DNA of 64,000 bases from an uncultured Chryseobacterium sp. (GTDB taxonomy: Bacteria > Bacteroidota > Bacteroidia > Flavobacteriales > Weeksellaceae). Of this stretch, positions 33,563-41,657 are shown one piece after another. The notes under the pieces were generated by a model, which was not told the origin of the DNA, did not search any database, and worked only from the letters and a program-made list of their open reading frames with translations. Every line of letters starts with the position of its first letter. The first letter of the stretch is position 1. Both the position numbers and the translations under genes were made by a program. The DNA is taken from positions 1-64,000 of the forward strand of contig CAJYWN010000010.1 in the NCBI GenBank assembly GCA_913778275.1, written 5' to 3'.

Positions 33563-33588
33563 CCGTCGGATCCCCGGCGGTTTTTTTT
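33563..33588 (+). terminator. Terminator after the enoyl-CoA hydratase-like gene
   Basis: CCGTCGG (33563-33569) pairs with CCGGCGG (33574-33580) through one G-T pair, followed by eight T. Confidence 0.85.
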
Positions 33589-33632
33589 CAACTGAATTGA
33601 TTTGTTACGTGATAAATAACTTAAAAAAATAT

Positions 33633-33662
33633 TTTGCAGATTAAAAATAAATAATAACTTTG
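33633..33662 (+). promoter_or_regulatory. Promoter of the membrane protein gene at 33681
   Basis: TTTG (33633-33636), 18-nt spacer, TAACTTTG (33655-33662): a full match to the Bacteroidetes consensus. The -7 box overlaps an inverted repeat that is probably an operator. Confidence 0.75.
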
Positions 33663-33674
33663 TAATTCAAAGTT
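33656..33674. promoter_or_regulatory. Operator AACTTTG-N5-CAAAGTT (copy 1)
   Basis: A perfect 7-bp inverted repeat with a 5-bp centre, overlapping the -7 box and the start of transcription of the gene at 33681. A second copy lies at 34695-34711 in front of the gene at 34738. The winged-helix regulator encoded between them is the likely ligand. Confidence 0.6.
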
Positions 33675-33680
33675 CTTTTT

Positions 33681-34298
33681 ATGGAGTCAAAAAACTATCA
33701 CGAAGATTTATCACATATTCGTTCCATGATGGAGCGTTCTTCAAGATTTATTTCTTTAAGCGGTCTCTCAGGGGTCGTTGCGGGTTTGGCTGCTATTGCA
33801 GGTGCGGTGTATGTTTATTTCATATTCCAGAGAGAAGGCATTGATTATTTTGATGGGAAAAGTAATATTTTCGGACCTGCTCTGGTGAAAGAACTGGTGA
33901 CAATTGGCATTGTAATTCTGGTAGTTGCCCTCCTTAGCGGATATATTTTTACGGCTAATAAAAGCAAAAGAAAAGGATTGAAAATCTGGGATGCTACTAC
34001 AAGAAGACTTTTGGTTACCTTTGCCGTTCCTTTGGTAACAGGAGGTTTCTTTTGTTTAGCGCTTCTTTATCACCATCTTTTTGTATTTATTGCTCCGGCA
34101 ACATTGCTTTTCTACGGACTGGCTCTGGTAAGTGCAGAACGATATACCTTAACGGATATTAAATATTTAGGATATTGCCAGATTATTTTAGGACTAATTT
34201 CCTTATTCTTCTTAGGATGGGGGCTGCTTTTCTGGGCGATTGGTTTTGGCGCTTTGCATATTGTGTATGGATTGATAATGCATAAGAAGTATAAGTGA
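33681..34298 (+). CDS. Hypothetical membrane protein with operator-controlled promoter
   Basis: A 205-residue protein with about six transmembrane segments, including LSGVVAGLAAIAGAVYVYFI, ELVTIGIVILVVALLSGYI, TFAVPLVTGGFFCLALLYH and ILGLISLFFLGWGLLFWAIG. The N terminus (ESKNYHEDLSHIRSMMERSS) is cytoplasmic and conserved-looking. No known domain was recognised. It has its own promoter overlapped by an inverted repeat, and precedes a small winged-helix regulator. It may belong with the following membrane proteins to one regulated locus. Confidence 0.75.
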   Translation: MESKNYHEDLSHIRSMMERSSRFISLSGLSGVVAGLAAIAGAVYVYFIFQREGIDYFDGKSNIFGPALVKELVTIGIVILVVALLSGYIFTANKSKRKGLKIWDATTRRLLVTFAVPLVTGGFFCLALLYHHLFVFIAPATLLFYGLALVSAERYTLTDIKYLGYCQIILGLISLFFLGWGLLFWAIGFGALHIVYGLIMHKKYK

Positions 34299-34382
34299 TA
34301 GTAATGTGCATATTCCTTTTTAGCTTTCATGATAGAAATAGTAACATAATCTAAGAAAGCTGTATATTAATAATAATGTATA

Positions 34383-34673
34383 ATGATAAATATAAATCAA
34401 CTCAATAAAGAATTTGAAAGCCGGGTAAGATTGGGCATCATGTCCGTTCTTATGGTGAACGACTGGGTTGATTTTTCTGAAATGAAAAACCTGCTTGAAA
34501 TTACGGATGGCAACCTGGCCAGCCACAGCAATGCGCTTGAAAAATCCGGATATATTGAAGTGAAAAAAGAATTTGTAGGAAAAAAACCGAAGACTTCATA
34601 CCGCGTTACACAAAGCGGAAGAGAAGCATTTACCGAACATATTAATGCATTGGAAAAATTACTGGGAAAATAA
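34383..34673 (+). CDS. Small winged-helix transcriptional regulator
   Basis: A 96-residue DNA-binding protein consisting of just a winged helix-turn-helix: RLGIMSVLMVNDWVDFSEMK, NLLEITDGNLASHSNALEKS, YIEVKKEFVGKKPKTSYRVT. It fits the short transcriptional-regulator family (HTH_34-like, related to ArsR/MarR). It carries no sensory domain. Inverted repeats ACTTTG-N5-CAAAGT overlap or neighbour the promoters of the genes on both sides, so it probably controls them, in the manner of PadR/MarR-type repressors. Confidence 0.88.
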   Translation: MININQLNKEFESRVRLGIMSVLMVNDWVDFSEMKNLLEITDGNLASHSNALEKSGYIEVKKEFVGKKPKTSYRVTQSGREAFTEHINALEKLLGK

Positions 34674-34694
34674 GATAAATTTTTTTACAATTAA

Positions 34695-34711
34695 ACTTTG
34701 AAATACAAAGT
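34695..34711. promoter_or_regulatory. Operator ACTTTG-N5-CAAAGT (copy 2)
   Basis: A perfect 6-bp inverted repeat with 5-bp centre, 27 bp upstream of the ATG at 34738. The left arm sits in AAACTTTG, a one-mismatch -7 box, the same geometry as at 33656-33674. Confidence 0.6.
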
Positions 34712-34737
34712 ACTTTTAATAATTAAAAATAGAAATT

Positions 34738-35028
34738 ATGACTTTAGAAAAACAAAAAACAACCATCATCTTTGCTGTGCCCACATTATTAATGATCACT
34801 GCTTTTTTCGGAAATCTATTTGTAGAAGGCTGGAACTGGTCGCCTTTCGATTTTGCGATTGCGGCAGTATTACTTTTCGGAACCGCTTTCTTTGTCAATC
34901 TTGTCATCAGATCAAAAAAGCCATTGCTTACAAAGCTGATGATCTGCTTTATTATTTTATTGCTTCTGGCTTTGGTGTGGATTGAGCTGGCTGTAGGAAT
35001 TTTCGGAACTCCGTTCGCGGGAAGTTAA
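34738..35028 (+). CDS. Small membrane protein of the winged-helix locus
   Basis: A 96-residue protein with three transmembrane helices (IIFAVPTLLMITAFFGNLFV, FDFAIAAVLLFGTAFFVNLV, LMICFIILLLLALVWIELAV). No recognised domain. It has its own operator-bearing promoter and starts a run of three genes (this, COQ4-like, DUF4153) separated by short gaps. It may be a small integral partner of the following proteins. Confidence 0.72.
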   Translation: MTLEKQKTTIIFAVPTLLMITAFFGNLFVEGWNWSPFDFAIAAVLLFGTAFFVNLVIRSKKPLLTKLMICFIILLLLALVWIELAVGIFGTPFAGS

Positions 35029-35050
35029 ATTAATAAATAACCTATAAACT

Positions 35051-35536
35051 ATGAAAAAAATACGCGTCAAATTTCTTCTGTTCGTTTACAACAAAACCCA
35101 GAAACTCTACAGAAAATATTTTAAGAAAAAGAAAAGGCAATGGCAGTTTACCGAAAAGCAGCTGCTGGAATTTCAGGAAGATTCTTTAGGCAGGAAATTG
35201 GGTGAGTTTTATAGAAATCATGGATTCACAATGATCCCCAAAATGGAAAACCACGATGTTCATCACCTGATCACAGGCTGCGGAACCAATTTCGAGGATG
35301 AAATCGCCATGCAGTTCCTGCTGTTGGGAAACGGAAAGCTGAATGCGCATCTCTTAGCAGCGATTTTTCTTGGAAGCATCATTTTACCGGAATATTACAG
35401 AATTTACATTAAAGCTTACAGGAAAGGACAAAACATGCGGCCTTTTCACCAGTGGGATTTCGAAGCGCTGCTATGGCAGAATTTTGAGCATCTGAAAGAT
35501 TTTATTCAGCAGAAAAATGTAACCGTTTTATACTAA
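35051..35536 (+). CDS. COQ4-like protein with an intact metal-binding motif
   Basis: A 161-residue protein whose His68-Asp69-x-x-His72, followed exactly 11 residues later by Glu84 (HDVHHLITGCGTNFEDE), reproduces the HDxxH-x11-E zinc-type motif of COQ4. Other features such as GRKLGEFYRNHGF and FLGSIILPEYYR fit that fold. In eukaryotes and proteobacteria COQ4 acts in ubiquinone synthesis, but Bacteroidota use menaquinone, so the job here must differ. It lies in a regulated cluster of membrane proteins. Confidence 0.75.
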   Translation: MKKIRVKFLLFVYNKTQKLYRKYFKKKKRQWQFTEKQLLEFQEDSLGRKLGEFYRNHGFTMIPKMENHDVHHLITGCGTNFEDEIAMQFLLLGNGKLNAHLLAAIFLGSIILPEYYRIYIKAYRKGQNMRPFHQWDFEALLWQNFEHLKDFIQQKNVTVLY

Positions 35537-35543
35537 ACCAATC

Positions 35544-36920
35544 ATGAAAACACATCATTATATATTTCTCACGACTTTACTCTTCGTCATAGTATTTTAT
35601 GACCAGAATGTTGGGCTTAATCTCGGAATTATCGGAGTTATCTACGCTGCGCTTACTTTTTTCAGGACTCCTGAACGAAACAGAACGAAAACATTTATTT
35701 TTCTTTTCATAACAAGCATTCTTTCAGGTATTGCTTTTGCCTGGTACGGAGATTTTCCTTCGTTTTTGGCGGTGGCGACTTCGCTTTTATTATTAGGCTA
35801 TCGCTCGAGAAACCGGAAAATGAAGATTCTTATGTTAGTCCCCGTGTTCGTGACCAACTGCTTTACGTCATTTTTCAGGATCCTGAATTTCGATGCATGG
35901 CTCCCTAAAAGAAATGTTTCCGGATTGTGGCAAAAGACGATGGCTTTTGTAATAATTCCTTTCATTCTGATCTCTGTTTTCTTCGGAATTTACTCTGCGG
36001 GAAGCGATCATTTTGCCAGCTTATTCACCAATATTGAGCTTGATCTGAATTTCTGGCAGCTTTTGGCAATGATTGTTTTAGGTTTTTTCATCGCCTTCAA
36101 TTACTGGAATTTTGCAGTTGAACGGTTTATTTACAAAAGCAACAGATTGCTTGATAACAATTTTGGAGAAAAAGATAAAATTCAGAAGGCGACGTATTCC
36201 TTTCTTGATCTGGATGCCGAAAGAATGAGCGGTATTATTTCTTTATTTGCACTGAATATTTTACTTGTATTTTTTATTGTTACTTACAATTACGAACAGT
36301 TTTACGAATCCGTAAAAAGTCCGGTAAAGCTTTCTGAAGAAACTCATGAGCGGGTAAATGCTGTAATCCTGTCAATTATTATGTCGATAGTGGTCATCAT
36401 GTTTTACTTTAAATCCAGCTTCAATTTTGATCCGAAAGCCGGGCTCATGAGAGTTCTAGCCAAAGTCTGGATTTTCCTGAATGCAGCTCTTGTTATTTCT
36501 GCAGTGGTCAAGAATTCAGAATATATTATCAATTACGGGTTTACCTATAAAAGAATGGGAGTTTATGCATTTTTAATTTTAGCGTTAATCGGTTTGCTGA
36601 CCACGTTTATAAAAATTCAGAAACAAAAAAGAAACGTTTTCCTTTTCAATACAATGGCCTGGTATATTTACGGCGTTATCCTCGTTTGCAGCTACATCAA
36701 TTGGGGCGGAATCATCACTTCCGAAAATATGAAACGTAAAGATTTTGTGGCAGAATATCATTTAAGGGAAATAAACTTCAGCGAAAGGCATCTCTTGAAA
36801 TATGCCGAAGAAAACCGGGATTATCGGTTAAAATCTGAAGTTTTAAATCTGAAGAGAGTAAAATTCCAGCAAAATGAAAAATTTCTTTCTAAGGTTCTGT
36901 ATTATCAGGATTTGAAATAA
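35544..36920 (+). CDS. DUF4153-like multi-pass membrane protein
   Basis: A 458-residue integral membrane protein with about ten hydrophobic helices. The middle has KTMAFVIIPFILISVFFGIY and MIVLGFFIAFNYWNFAVERF, and a soluble C terminus follows (FVAEYHLREINFSERHLL). The pattern fits DUF4153/DUF4173 membrane proteins of unknown function. It starts 7 bp after the COQ4-like gene and is co-transcribed with it. Confidence 0.72.
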   Translation: MKTHHYIFLTTLLFVIVFYDQNVGLNLGIIGVIYAALTFFRTPERNRTKTFIFLFITSILSGIAFAWYGDFPSFLAVATSLLLLGYRSRNRKMKILMLVPVFVTNCFTSFFRILNFDAWLPKRNVSGLWQKTMAFVIIPFILISVFFGIYSAGSDHFASLFTNIELDLNFWQLLAMIVLGFFIAFNYWNFAVERFIYKSNRLLDNNFGEKDKIQKATYSFLDLDAERMSGIISLFALNILLVFFIVTYNYEQFYESVKSPVKLSEETHERVNAVILSIIMSIVVIMFYFKSSFNFDPKAGLMRVLAKVWIFLNAALVISAVVKNSEYIINYGFTYKRMGVYAFLILALIGLLTTFIKIQKQKRNVFLFNTMAWYIYGVILVCSYINWGGIITSENMKRKDFVAEYHLREINFSERHLLKYAEENRDYRLKSEVLNLKRVKFQQNEKFLSKVLYYQDLK

Positions 36921-36934
36921 GTTGATCGTTGTTC

Positions 36935-36966
36935 AAACCTCACAGGTATTGAAACCTGTGAGGTTT
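36935..36966. terminator. 13-bp hairpin after the DUF4153 gene
   Basis: AAACCTCACAGGT (36935-36947) pairs perfectly with ACCTGTGAGGTTT (36954-36966). No clear T-run follows, so it may be a weak terminator or an intergenic palindromic repeat. Confidence 0.5.
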
Positions 36967-37006
36967 AATTGTGTGTAAAAACTTTAATTATAATCAATTT
37001 TAAAAA

Positions 37007-37696
37007 ATGATAAGAGAGTTAAAAAGTAACCACAGATTTGAAATCACTTTTGTGTTGATTTTAATGACACTTTTTTGTTTTAGTCTTTCACTTTTCAGAT
37101 ATTACATCACCGAGACCAAAGTATTTTTGTTTCTCAACTGGAATTTATTCCTTGCCTGGATTCCGTTTTTTATCAGCAGTTGTTTAATCATTTTTAAGAT
37201 CAGAACCAAATGGTCTCTGGTGATGGCCATAGCGGTTTGGATTGTATTTTTCCCGAACTCACCATACATCCTTACCGATCTTTTCCACCTGAAAAGCAGA
37301 AATTCCATACCGATATGGTACGATCTCGTCGTTATTCTTTCCTATGCCTGGACCGGCTTATTCTGTGGCTTCGTAAGTCTGCTGGACATTGAAAAATTAC
37401 TGTCAGATTATTATAAGAAATCAGCCATCAACATTATTACCATTTCATTTTTATTTCTTACCAGCTTCGGAGTGTATCTGGGAAGATTCCTACGGTGGAA
37501 CAGCTGGGATGTTTTAAGCAATCCATTTGGTCTTTTTAATGATATTTTAGTAAGAATTGTTTATCCTATGAACCATTCACAGACTTGGGGCGTAACAGTT
37601 TTTATGGGAGTAATGCTTAATTTTATGTACTTTATGATGAAATCTGTAAGAAATCTCAACAGGGAAGCATCTGCCATAAAAAATCGGCAAGCCTGA
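37007..37696 (+). CDS. DUF1361 domain-containing membrane protein
   Basis: A 229-residue protein with about six transmembrane helices. The DUF1361 hallmarks are WIVFFPNSPYILTDLFHL and the later GVYLGRFLRWNSWDVL. Function of the family is unknown. The gene is separated from the DUF4153 gene by a hairpin, so it may have its own promoter. Confidence 0.85.
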   Translation: MIRELKSNHRFEITFVLILMTLFCFSLSLFRYYITETKVFLFLNWNLFLAWIPFFISSCLIIFKIRTKWSLVMAIAVWIVFFPNSPYILTDLFHLKSRNSIPIWYDLVVILSYAWTGLFCGFVSLLDIEKLLSDYYKKSAINIITISFLFLTSFGVYLGRFLRWNSWDVLSNPFGLFNDILVRIVYPMNHSQTWGVTVFMGVMLNFMYFMMKSVRNLNREASAIKNRQA

Positions 37697-37795
37697 TTTT
37701 TCTCTGTTAAAGATATGGGCCAATGGAACAATTTTCGCTTCTCTATAAACTTTAAAAAAAGGCCGACAGGCTTATACAATTCAAAAATAGGTATT

Positions 37796-38341
37796 ATGAA
37801 AAAATTATTTTTGCTCATTCCGCTTGTTATGCTTTCTTGTAAAAAAGAATCATCCGTTACGGAAACGCAGAATCAGGATACAGATTCCTTATCTGCCGTT
37901 CAGCAGCCTGCTCCGGCAGGAAACACAGATTCTGAAGCTTTAAAAATAAAAGACTCCATCATCAATAATGCCCCAAAAACGAAAGAAGTGCTTCGTACCG
38001 GTGTCATGAGAGAAGTAAAGGACGGGCAGATTATTAGAACTGTTGACGGTGAGCGGTTACCAATAACATTAGGAGAAGAATTTACCGGTGAAAATCAGGA
38101 ACTCGTACTTAAGATCACTGATTTCGGAAATTCTCAGATAAAGGCCAGAATTTCAACAAAAGAAAAAGATTTTAATATCAGATTCAACCAGATCAAATTA
38201 CCGAATGGCGATTATGACGGACCTTTCAGCAGAGACCTTACGTATGATATCAAAGAAAAAGGTGAGGTATGGCTCATCATCGGTAAAAGCAATATGGCTT
38301 CGGGAAATACCAAAGGTAATTTCAATGTAAGCATAGAGTGA
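37796..38341 (+). CDS. Hypothetical lipoprotein
   Basis: A 181-residue protein with a lipoprotein signal MKKLFLLIPLVMLSC (Cys15). A Ser/Gln/Pro-rich low-complexity linker follows, then a compact C-terminal domain with ELVLKITDFGNSQIKARIST and GEVWLIIGKSNMASG. The start at 37796 is chosen because it creates the lipoprotein signal; the frame extends upstream without one. Predicted to sit in the periplasm-facing membrane. Function unknown. Confidence 0.75.
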   Translation: MKKLFLLIPLVMLSCKKESSVTETQNQDTDSLSAVQQPAPAGNTDSEALKIKDSIINNAPKTKEVLRTGVMREVKDGQIIRTVDGERLPITLGEEFTGENQELVLKITDFGNSQIKARISTKEKDFNIRFNQIKLPNGDYDGPFSRDLTYDIKEKGEVWLIIGKSNMASGNTKGNFNVSIE

Positions 38342-38391
38342 TTTTAACATTTTGGTACAGTTTCTGCTTCCAACACTTTAAAATTATCATT

Positions 38392-38904
38392 ATGAAAAAT
38401 ATCATTTTGACAGCGGCAGTAGCTTCAGTGGCTATGGTAAGCTGCGGCACCGTGCAGTCGTTGGTTCAGAATACATTCCCTTATACAGCTAATGTTTTGA
38501 TTTCAACTGGCGTTCCTGCAAATAAGGAAGTTTCTTCCACCGCTACGGCATCTAATGTTCAGACCTGGTTCGGAGGAAATAACAATGCTAAGATAAAAGA
38601 TGTACGAATTTCAGATGCCAAAGTGTCTGTAGTGTCACCATCAGGAGGAAATTTAAGCGCATTAAAATCGATAAAGGTATATATATCATCGAGTGGAACG
38701 GGTGAAAGACTGGTTGCTTCAAGAACCAATATTTCCACCGATGCCTCAAGTCTTACGCTGGATCTGGAAAACTCGGGTTATTTGGATGAAGTTGTAAAAA
38801 GCACAGGCGTTACCGTAAGAACAGTGTATGAGCTGAAAAATCAGACAAGTTCAGACATGAATCTCAGAATAGCACTTAACTTCAGCAGTATCCCTGCGAG
38901 TTAG
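38392..38904 (+). CDS. Hypothetical lipoprotein
   Basis: A 170-residue protein with lipoprotein signal MKNIILTAAVASVAMVSC (Cys18). The mature part is Ser/Thr/Val-rich and beta-like (SIKVYISSSGTGERLVASRT) with no known domain. It begins 50 bp after the previous lipoprotein gene, likely in the same transcript, and is followed by a terminator. Start at 38392 gives the only sensible signal peptide. Confidence 0.75.
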   Translation: MKNIILTAAVASVAMVSCGTVQSLVQNTFPYTANVLISTGVPANKEVSSTATASNVQTWFGGNNNAKIKDVRISDAKVSVVSPSGGNLSALKSIKVYISSSGTGERLVASRTNISTDASSLTLDLENSGYLDEVVKSTGVTVRTVYELKNQTSSDMNLRIALNFSSIPAS

Positions 38905-38926
38905 TTTTTTTATAAAAGTTTATTTG

Positions 38927-38958
38927 AAAAACGTCTTTCAGCTTTGAAAGACGTTTTT
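38927..38958. terminator. Bidirectional terminator
   Basis: AAAACGTCTTTCA and TGAAAGACGTTTT (38927-38940 and 38945-38958) flank a 4-nt loop between the convergent lipoprotein and FKBP genes, with T-runs on both strands. Confidence 0.85.
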
Positions 38959-38974
38959 ATATGTATGGCTTAAA

Positions 38975-39658
38975 CTATTTGAAATCTACCAGTTCAACAT
39001 CAAAAATAAGCGTTGCTCCGGGAGGAATTACGCCACCTGCTCCGTTATCTCCGTAAGCAAGATCAGACGGAATGTAGAATCTGTACTTCGCCCCTTTGGA
39101 CATCAGCTGGATTCCTTCCGTCCACCCTTTAATCACTCCGGAAATGTTCAGCTCAATTGGTTTTCCGCCGTTTTTATCGGTAGAATCGAATACGGTTCCG
39201 TCCATCAGTTTTCCGGTGTATGTTACTGTTGCTGTACTTGAAGCGGCAGGTTTTGTTTTTCCGTCGCCTTCTTTCAGAACTTCGTACTGCAAGCCGCTTG
39301 CTGTGGTTTTAATATTTTTGTTAAGCTTGTTTTTAGCTAAAAAATCAGCACCTTTCTTTTTGTTCTCTTCTGCTTTTAATTTGGCTTCAGCCTGCTTTTT
39401 TTCATTCTGCTTCTGCATGAAATTCTGCATGAAGGTGCCCATTTCTTCTTTAGGAAATAAACTTGCCTTTTCTCCAAAAGCATCTTTGAATCCCTGCGCC
39501 AATAGTTCAGGATCTGCAGGAAAGCCTTGTTTTTTCATGTTTTCGGCAATATCAAGACCGATATAATAAGAAGCTTTTTGCTCGTCGGTATACGATTTCT
39601 GAGCAAATGCAAGTTGTGCTCCTGTTAAAAGGGCTAACGTAAATAATGTTTTTTTCAT
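38975..39658 (-). CDS. FKBP-type peptidyl-prolyl isomerase
   Basis: A 227-residue protein with signal peptide (MKKTLFTLALLTGAQLAFA, then Q). The N-terminal dimerisation region of FklB/Mip type is followed by a charged helix and a C-terminal FKBP domain with VTYTGKLMDGTVFDST, GVIKGWTEGIQLMSKG and GAGGVIPPGATLIFDVEL. It is expected to help fold periplasmic proteins. It lies upstream of no partner on this strand and ends at a terminator. Confidence 0.92.
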   Translation of the reverse strand: MKKTLFTLALLTGAQLAFAQKSYTDEQKASYYIGLDIAENMKKQGFPADPELLAQGFKDAFGEKASLFPKEEMGTFMQNFMQKQNEKKQAEAKLKAEENKKKGADFLAKNKLNKNIKTTASGLQYEVLKEGDGKTKPAASSTATVTYTGKLMDGTVFDSTDKNGGKPIELNISGVIKGWTEGIQLMSKGAKYRFYIPSDLAYGDNGAGGVIPPGATLIFDVELVDFK

Positions 39659-39687
39659 TGGTATTGTAAAATATATTTTCTGCGAAT

Positions 39688-40137
39688 TTAAGCTTTTGTA
39701 ACGGAATCCATCACAATTGTAACGGGTCCGTCATTAATTAACGAAACTTTCATGTCGGCACCGAAGATGCCGCTCTCGGTTTTCAGTCCGGATTTTGAGA
39801 TTTCCTTTTTAAAATAATCAAACAGTGGAATGGCTTTATCAGGCTTTGCGGCTTTGATAAAAGAAGGTCTGTTTCCTTTTTTGTAATCGGCTATCAACGT
39901 AAACTGACTGATGCAGAGAATTTCTCCTTTAATATCCTGCACGGAAAGGTTGAGCTTTCCATCTTCATCCCCGAAAATTCTGAGATTGAGTATTTTCTGA
40001 ACGAGCCAGTCTGCATCGGTTTCCGTGTCGTTTTCATCAATGCCGACAAGAAGCATCAGCCCTTTTCCGATTTCGCCAACAATATTCCCGTCTACTTTTA
40101 CATGAGATTCTGATACTCTTTGAATGACTGCTTTCAT
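39688..40137 (-). CDS. dtd: D-aminoacyl-tRNA deacylase Dtd
   Basis: A 149-residue, full-length DTD. The characteristic ends MKAVIQRVSESHVKVDG and GPVTIVMDS are present, as is the SQFTLIADYKKGNRPSF segment. It hydrolyses D-amino acids from tRNA in the cytoplasm. Its start overlaps the stop codon of the upstream lipoprotein gene by one base, so the two are co-transcribed. Confidence 0.96.
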   Translation of the reverse strand: MKAVIQRVSESHVKVDGNIVGEIGKGLMLLVGIDENDTETDADWLVQKILNLRIFGDEDGKLNLSVQDIKGEILCISQFTLIADYKKGNRPSFIKAAKPDKAIPLFDYFKKEISKSGLKTESGIFGADMKVSLINDGPVTIVMDSVTKA

Positions 40138-40589
40138 TAATACGTAACATTTAAAATTTTCCCCGAAGGATCATAATTGTAAAGATAGGTTTTAGGCTGT
40201 ACATTGGCTACGGCGGTAGGCTGGCCTGTTAATAAAATCCATTGGGCGTTGTCTTTCGGGCAAACAATTCTGATATTGTCCTGAACTTCTAAGGTTGTAT
40301 TGCTGTCGGGACAGATGTGGGGAGCATTACGGTCATAAACTTTAAAGGTAGTATCGGAAGATCTTACCACGATAAGTCCTCTTGTACCGGACTGTTGTTC
40401 ATTGATGTAGACCCATCCTCCAACCTGGTTCAGCGGGTAATAGGCAGGAAGATTAAGATTAAGGGTGACGTTAATGGGATTATTCGGGAAGCAACTTACG
40501 GTATCTTCCGTACTGCCGCAGGATTTTATTGCTAAATTACTGAAAATCAATAATGTGATTAAAGATAATATTGAAAAAGTTTTTTTCAT
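40137..40589 (-). CDS. Hypothetical lipoprotein with Rieske-like fold remnants
   Basis: A 150-residue protein with an N-terminal hydrophobic signal and CGSTEDTVSC near the cleavage region. The second half holds VYDRNAPHICPDSNTTLEV and IVCPKDNAQWILLTGQP, resembling small secreted Rieske-like proteins of Bacteroidota in which few iron ligands survive. Here the His ligands expected in a CxH and CxxH pair are not evident. I treat the Rieske relation as tentative. It shares a transcript with dtd. Confidence 0.65.
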   Translation of the reverse strand: MKKTFSILSLITLLIFSNLAIKSCGSTEDTVSCFPNNPINVTLNLNLPAYYPLNQVGGWVYINEQQSGTRGLIVVRSSDTTFKVYDRNAPHICPDSNTTLEVQDNIRIVCPKDNAQWILLTGQPTAVANVQPKTYLYNYDPSGKILNVTY

Positions 40590-40606
40590 TTCAATTTAAA
40601 TTTTTA

Positions 40607-40614
40607 TATATTTG
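40607..40614 (+). promoter_or_regulatory. Candidate -7 box for greA
   Basis: TATATTTG fits TAnnTTTG exactly and lies 85 bp upstream of the greA start; the -33 element is weak. Confidence 0.35.
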
Positions 40615-40698
40615 TAGAAATTAAACGATTACAACTCGAAAACATTGTCCGGCAAATGTCGGATTATTTTTTTATACTAAAACTAAATTTTGAAAATT

Positions 40699-41169
40699 AT
40701 GGCAAGCTATGTTACAAAGGAGGGATTAGACAAAATGAAAGCTGAGCTGGAGCAGTTGGAAACTGTGGAAAGACCAAAAATTACCCAACAGATTGCAGAA
40801 GCAAGAGACAAGGGAGATTTGTCTGAAAACGCTGAGTATGATGCCGCGAAAGAAGCCCAGGGAATGCTTGAAATGAGAATTTCGAAGCTGAAAGATGTTA
40901 TTGCTACTTCCAAGATCATAGACGAAAGTCAGCTGGATACTTCAAAAGTTTCTATTCTTACCACAGTAAGATTGATGAATAATGCCACTAAAAAAGAACA
41001 GGTTTTTACCTTGGTTCCCGATAACGAAAGCGATCTTAAAGCAGGAAAGATTTCTGTCAATACCCCGATTGCAAAAGGGCTTTTAGGGAAAGCTGTTGGC
41101 GAGACTGCGGATATTACTTTGCCTAACGGAAACAAGCTTTCTTTTGAAGTGTTGGAAATTACCCTTTAA
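40699..41169 (+). CDS. greA: Transcription elongation factor GreA
   Basis: A 156-residue GreA. The N-terminal coiled coil has GLDKMKAELEQLE and the acidic tip DKGDLSENAEYDAAKEAQG; the C-terminal FKBP-like domain ends GNKLSFEVLEITL. GreA helps stalled RNA polymerase cleave its transcript. Start at 40699 (MASYVTKEG) is preferred to the TTG nine bases upstream. The HIT gene follows 36 bp later. Confidence 0.96.
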   Translation: MASYVTKEGLDKMKAELEQLETVERPKITQQIAEARDKGDLSENAEYDAAKEAQGMLEMRISKLKDVIATSKIIDESQLDTSKVSILTTVRLMNNATKKEQVFTLVPDNESDLKAGKISVNTPIAKGLLGKAVGETADITLPNGNKLSFEVLEITL

Positions 41170-41205
41170 TTCAAAACAATAATTTCAATCTCTAATACGT
41201 AAGAA

Positions 41206-41595
41206 ATGAGTACAATATTCACAAAGATCATCAATGGCGAAATTCCCTCGTACAAAATTGCCGAAGATGAAAACTTTATCGCTTTTCTTGATGCAATGCC
41301 TCTGGTAAAAGGACATACTTTAGTGGTTCCCAAAAAGGAAGTAGACCTTATCTTTGATCTGGAAAGTGAAGAATATAAAAATCTTTGGGGTTTTACTCAG
41401 GACATTGCTAAAAAAATAAAGACAGCAATACCGTGTGTACGGGTTGGAGTGGCAGTGGTAGGACTTGAGGTTCCCCATGCCCATATTCATCTCATTCCCC
41501 TAAACCAAGTGGAAGATATGAATTTCAGAAATGAGAGACTGAAATTGTCAGCTGAAGAATATACTGAAATTCAGAACTCTATTATCAATTCTTAA
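41206..41595 (+). CDS. HIT family (histidine triad) hydrolase
   Basis: A 129-residue protein with the triad HAHIHLIPL and the N-terminal FTKIINGEIPSYKIAEDE typical of Hint-type purine nucleoside phosphoramidases. It acts on AMP-lysine or related adenylated compounds. It follows greA and ends at a terminator hairpin. Confidence 0.93.
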   Translation: MSTIFTKIINGEIPSYKIAEDENFIAFLDAMPLVKGHTLVVPKKEVDLIFDLESEEYKNLWGFTQDIAKKIKTAIPCVRVGVAVVGLEVPHAHIHLIPLNQVEDMNFRNERLKLSAEEYTEIQNSIINS

Positions 41596-41602
41596 AAAAC
41601 AG

Positions 41603-41630
41603 TAAACTCGTAATTTTTACGGGTTTATTT
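41603..41630 (+). terminator. Terminator after the HIT gene
   Basis: TAAACTCGTAA (41603-41613) pairs with TTACGGGTTTA (41617-41627) with one T-G pair, followed by TTT. Confidence 0.65.
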
Positions 41631-41657
41631 AATCTATACTTATATCTATATATAATA

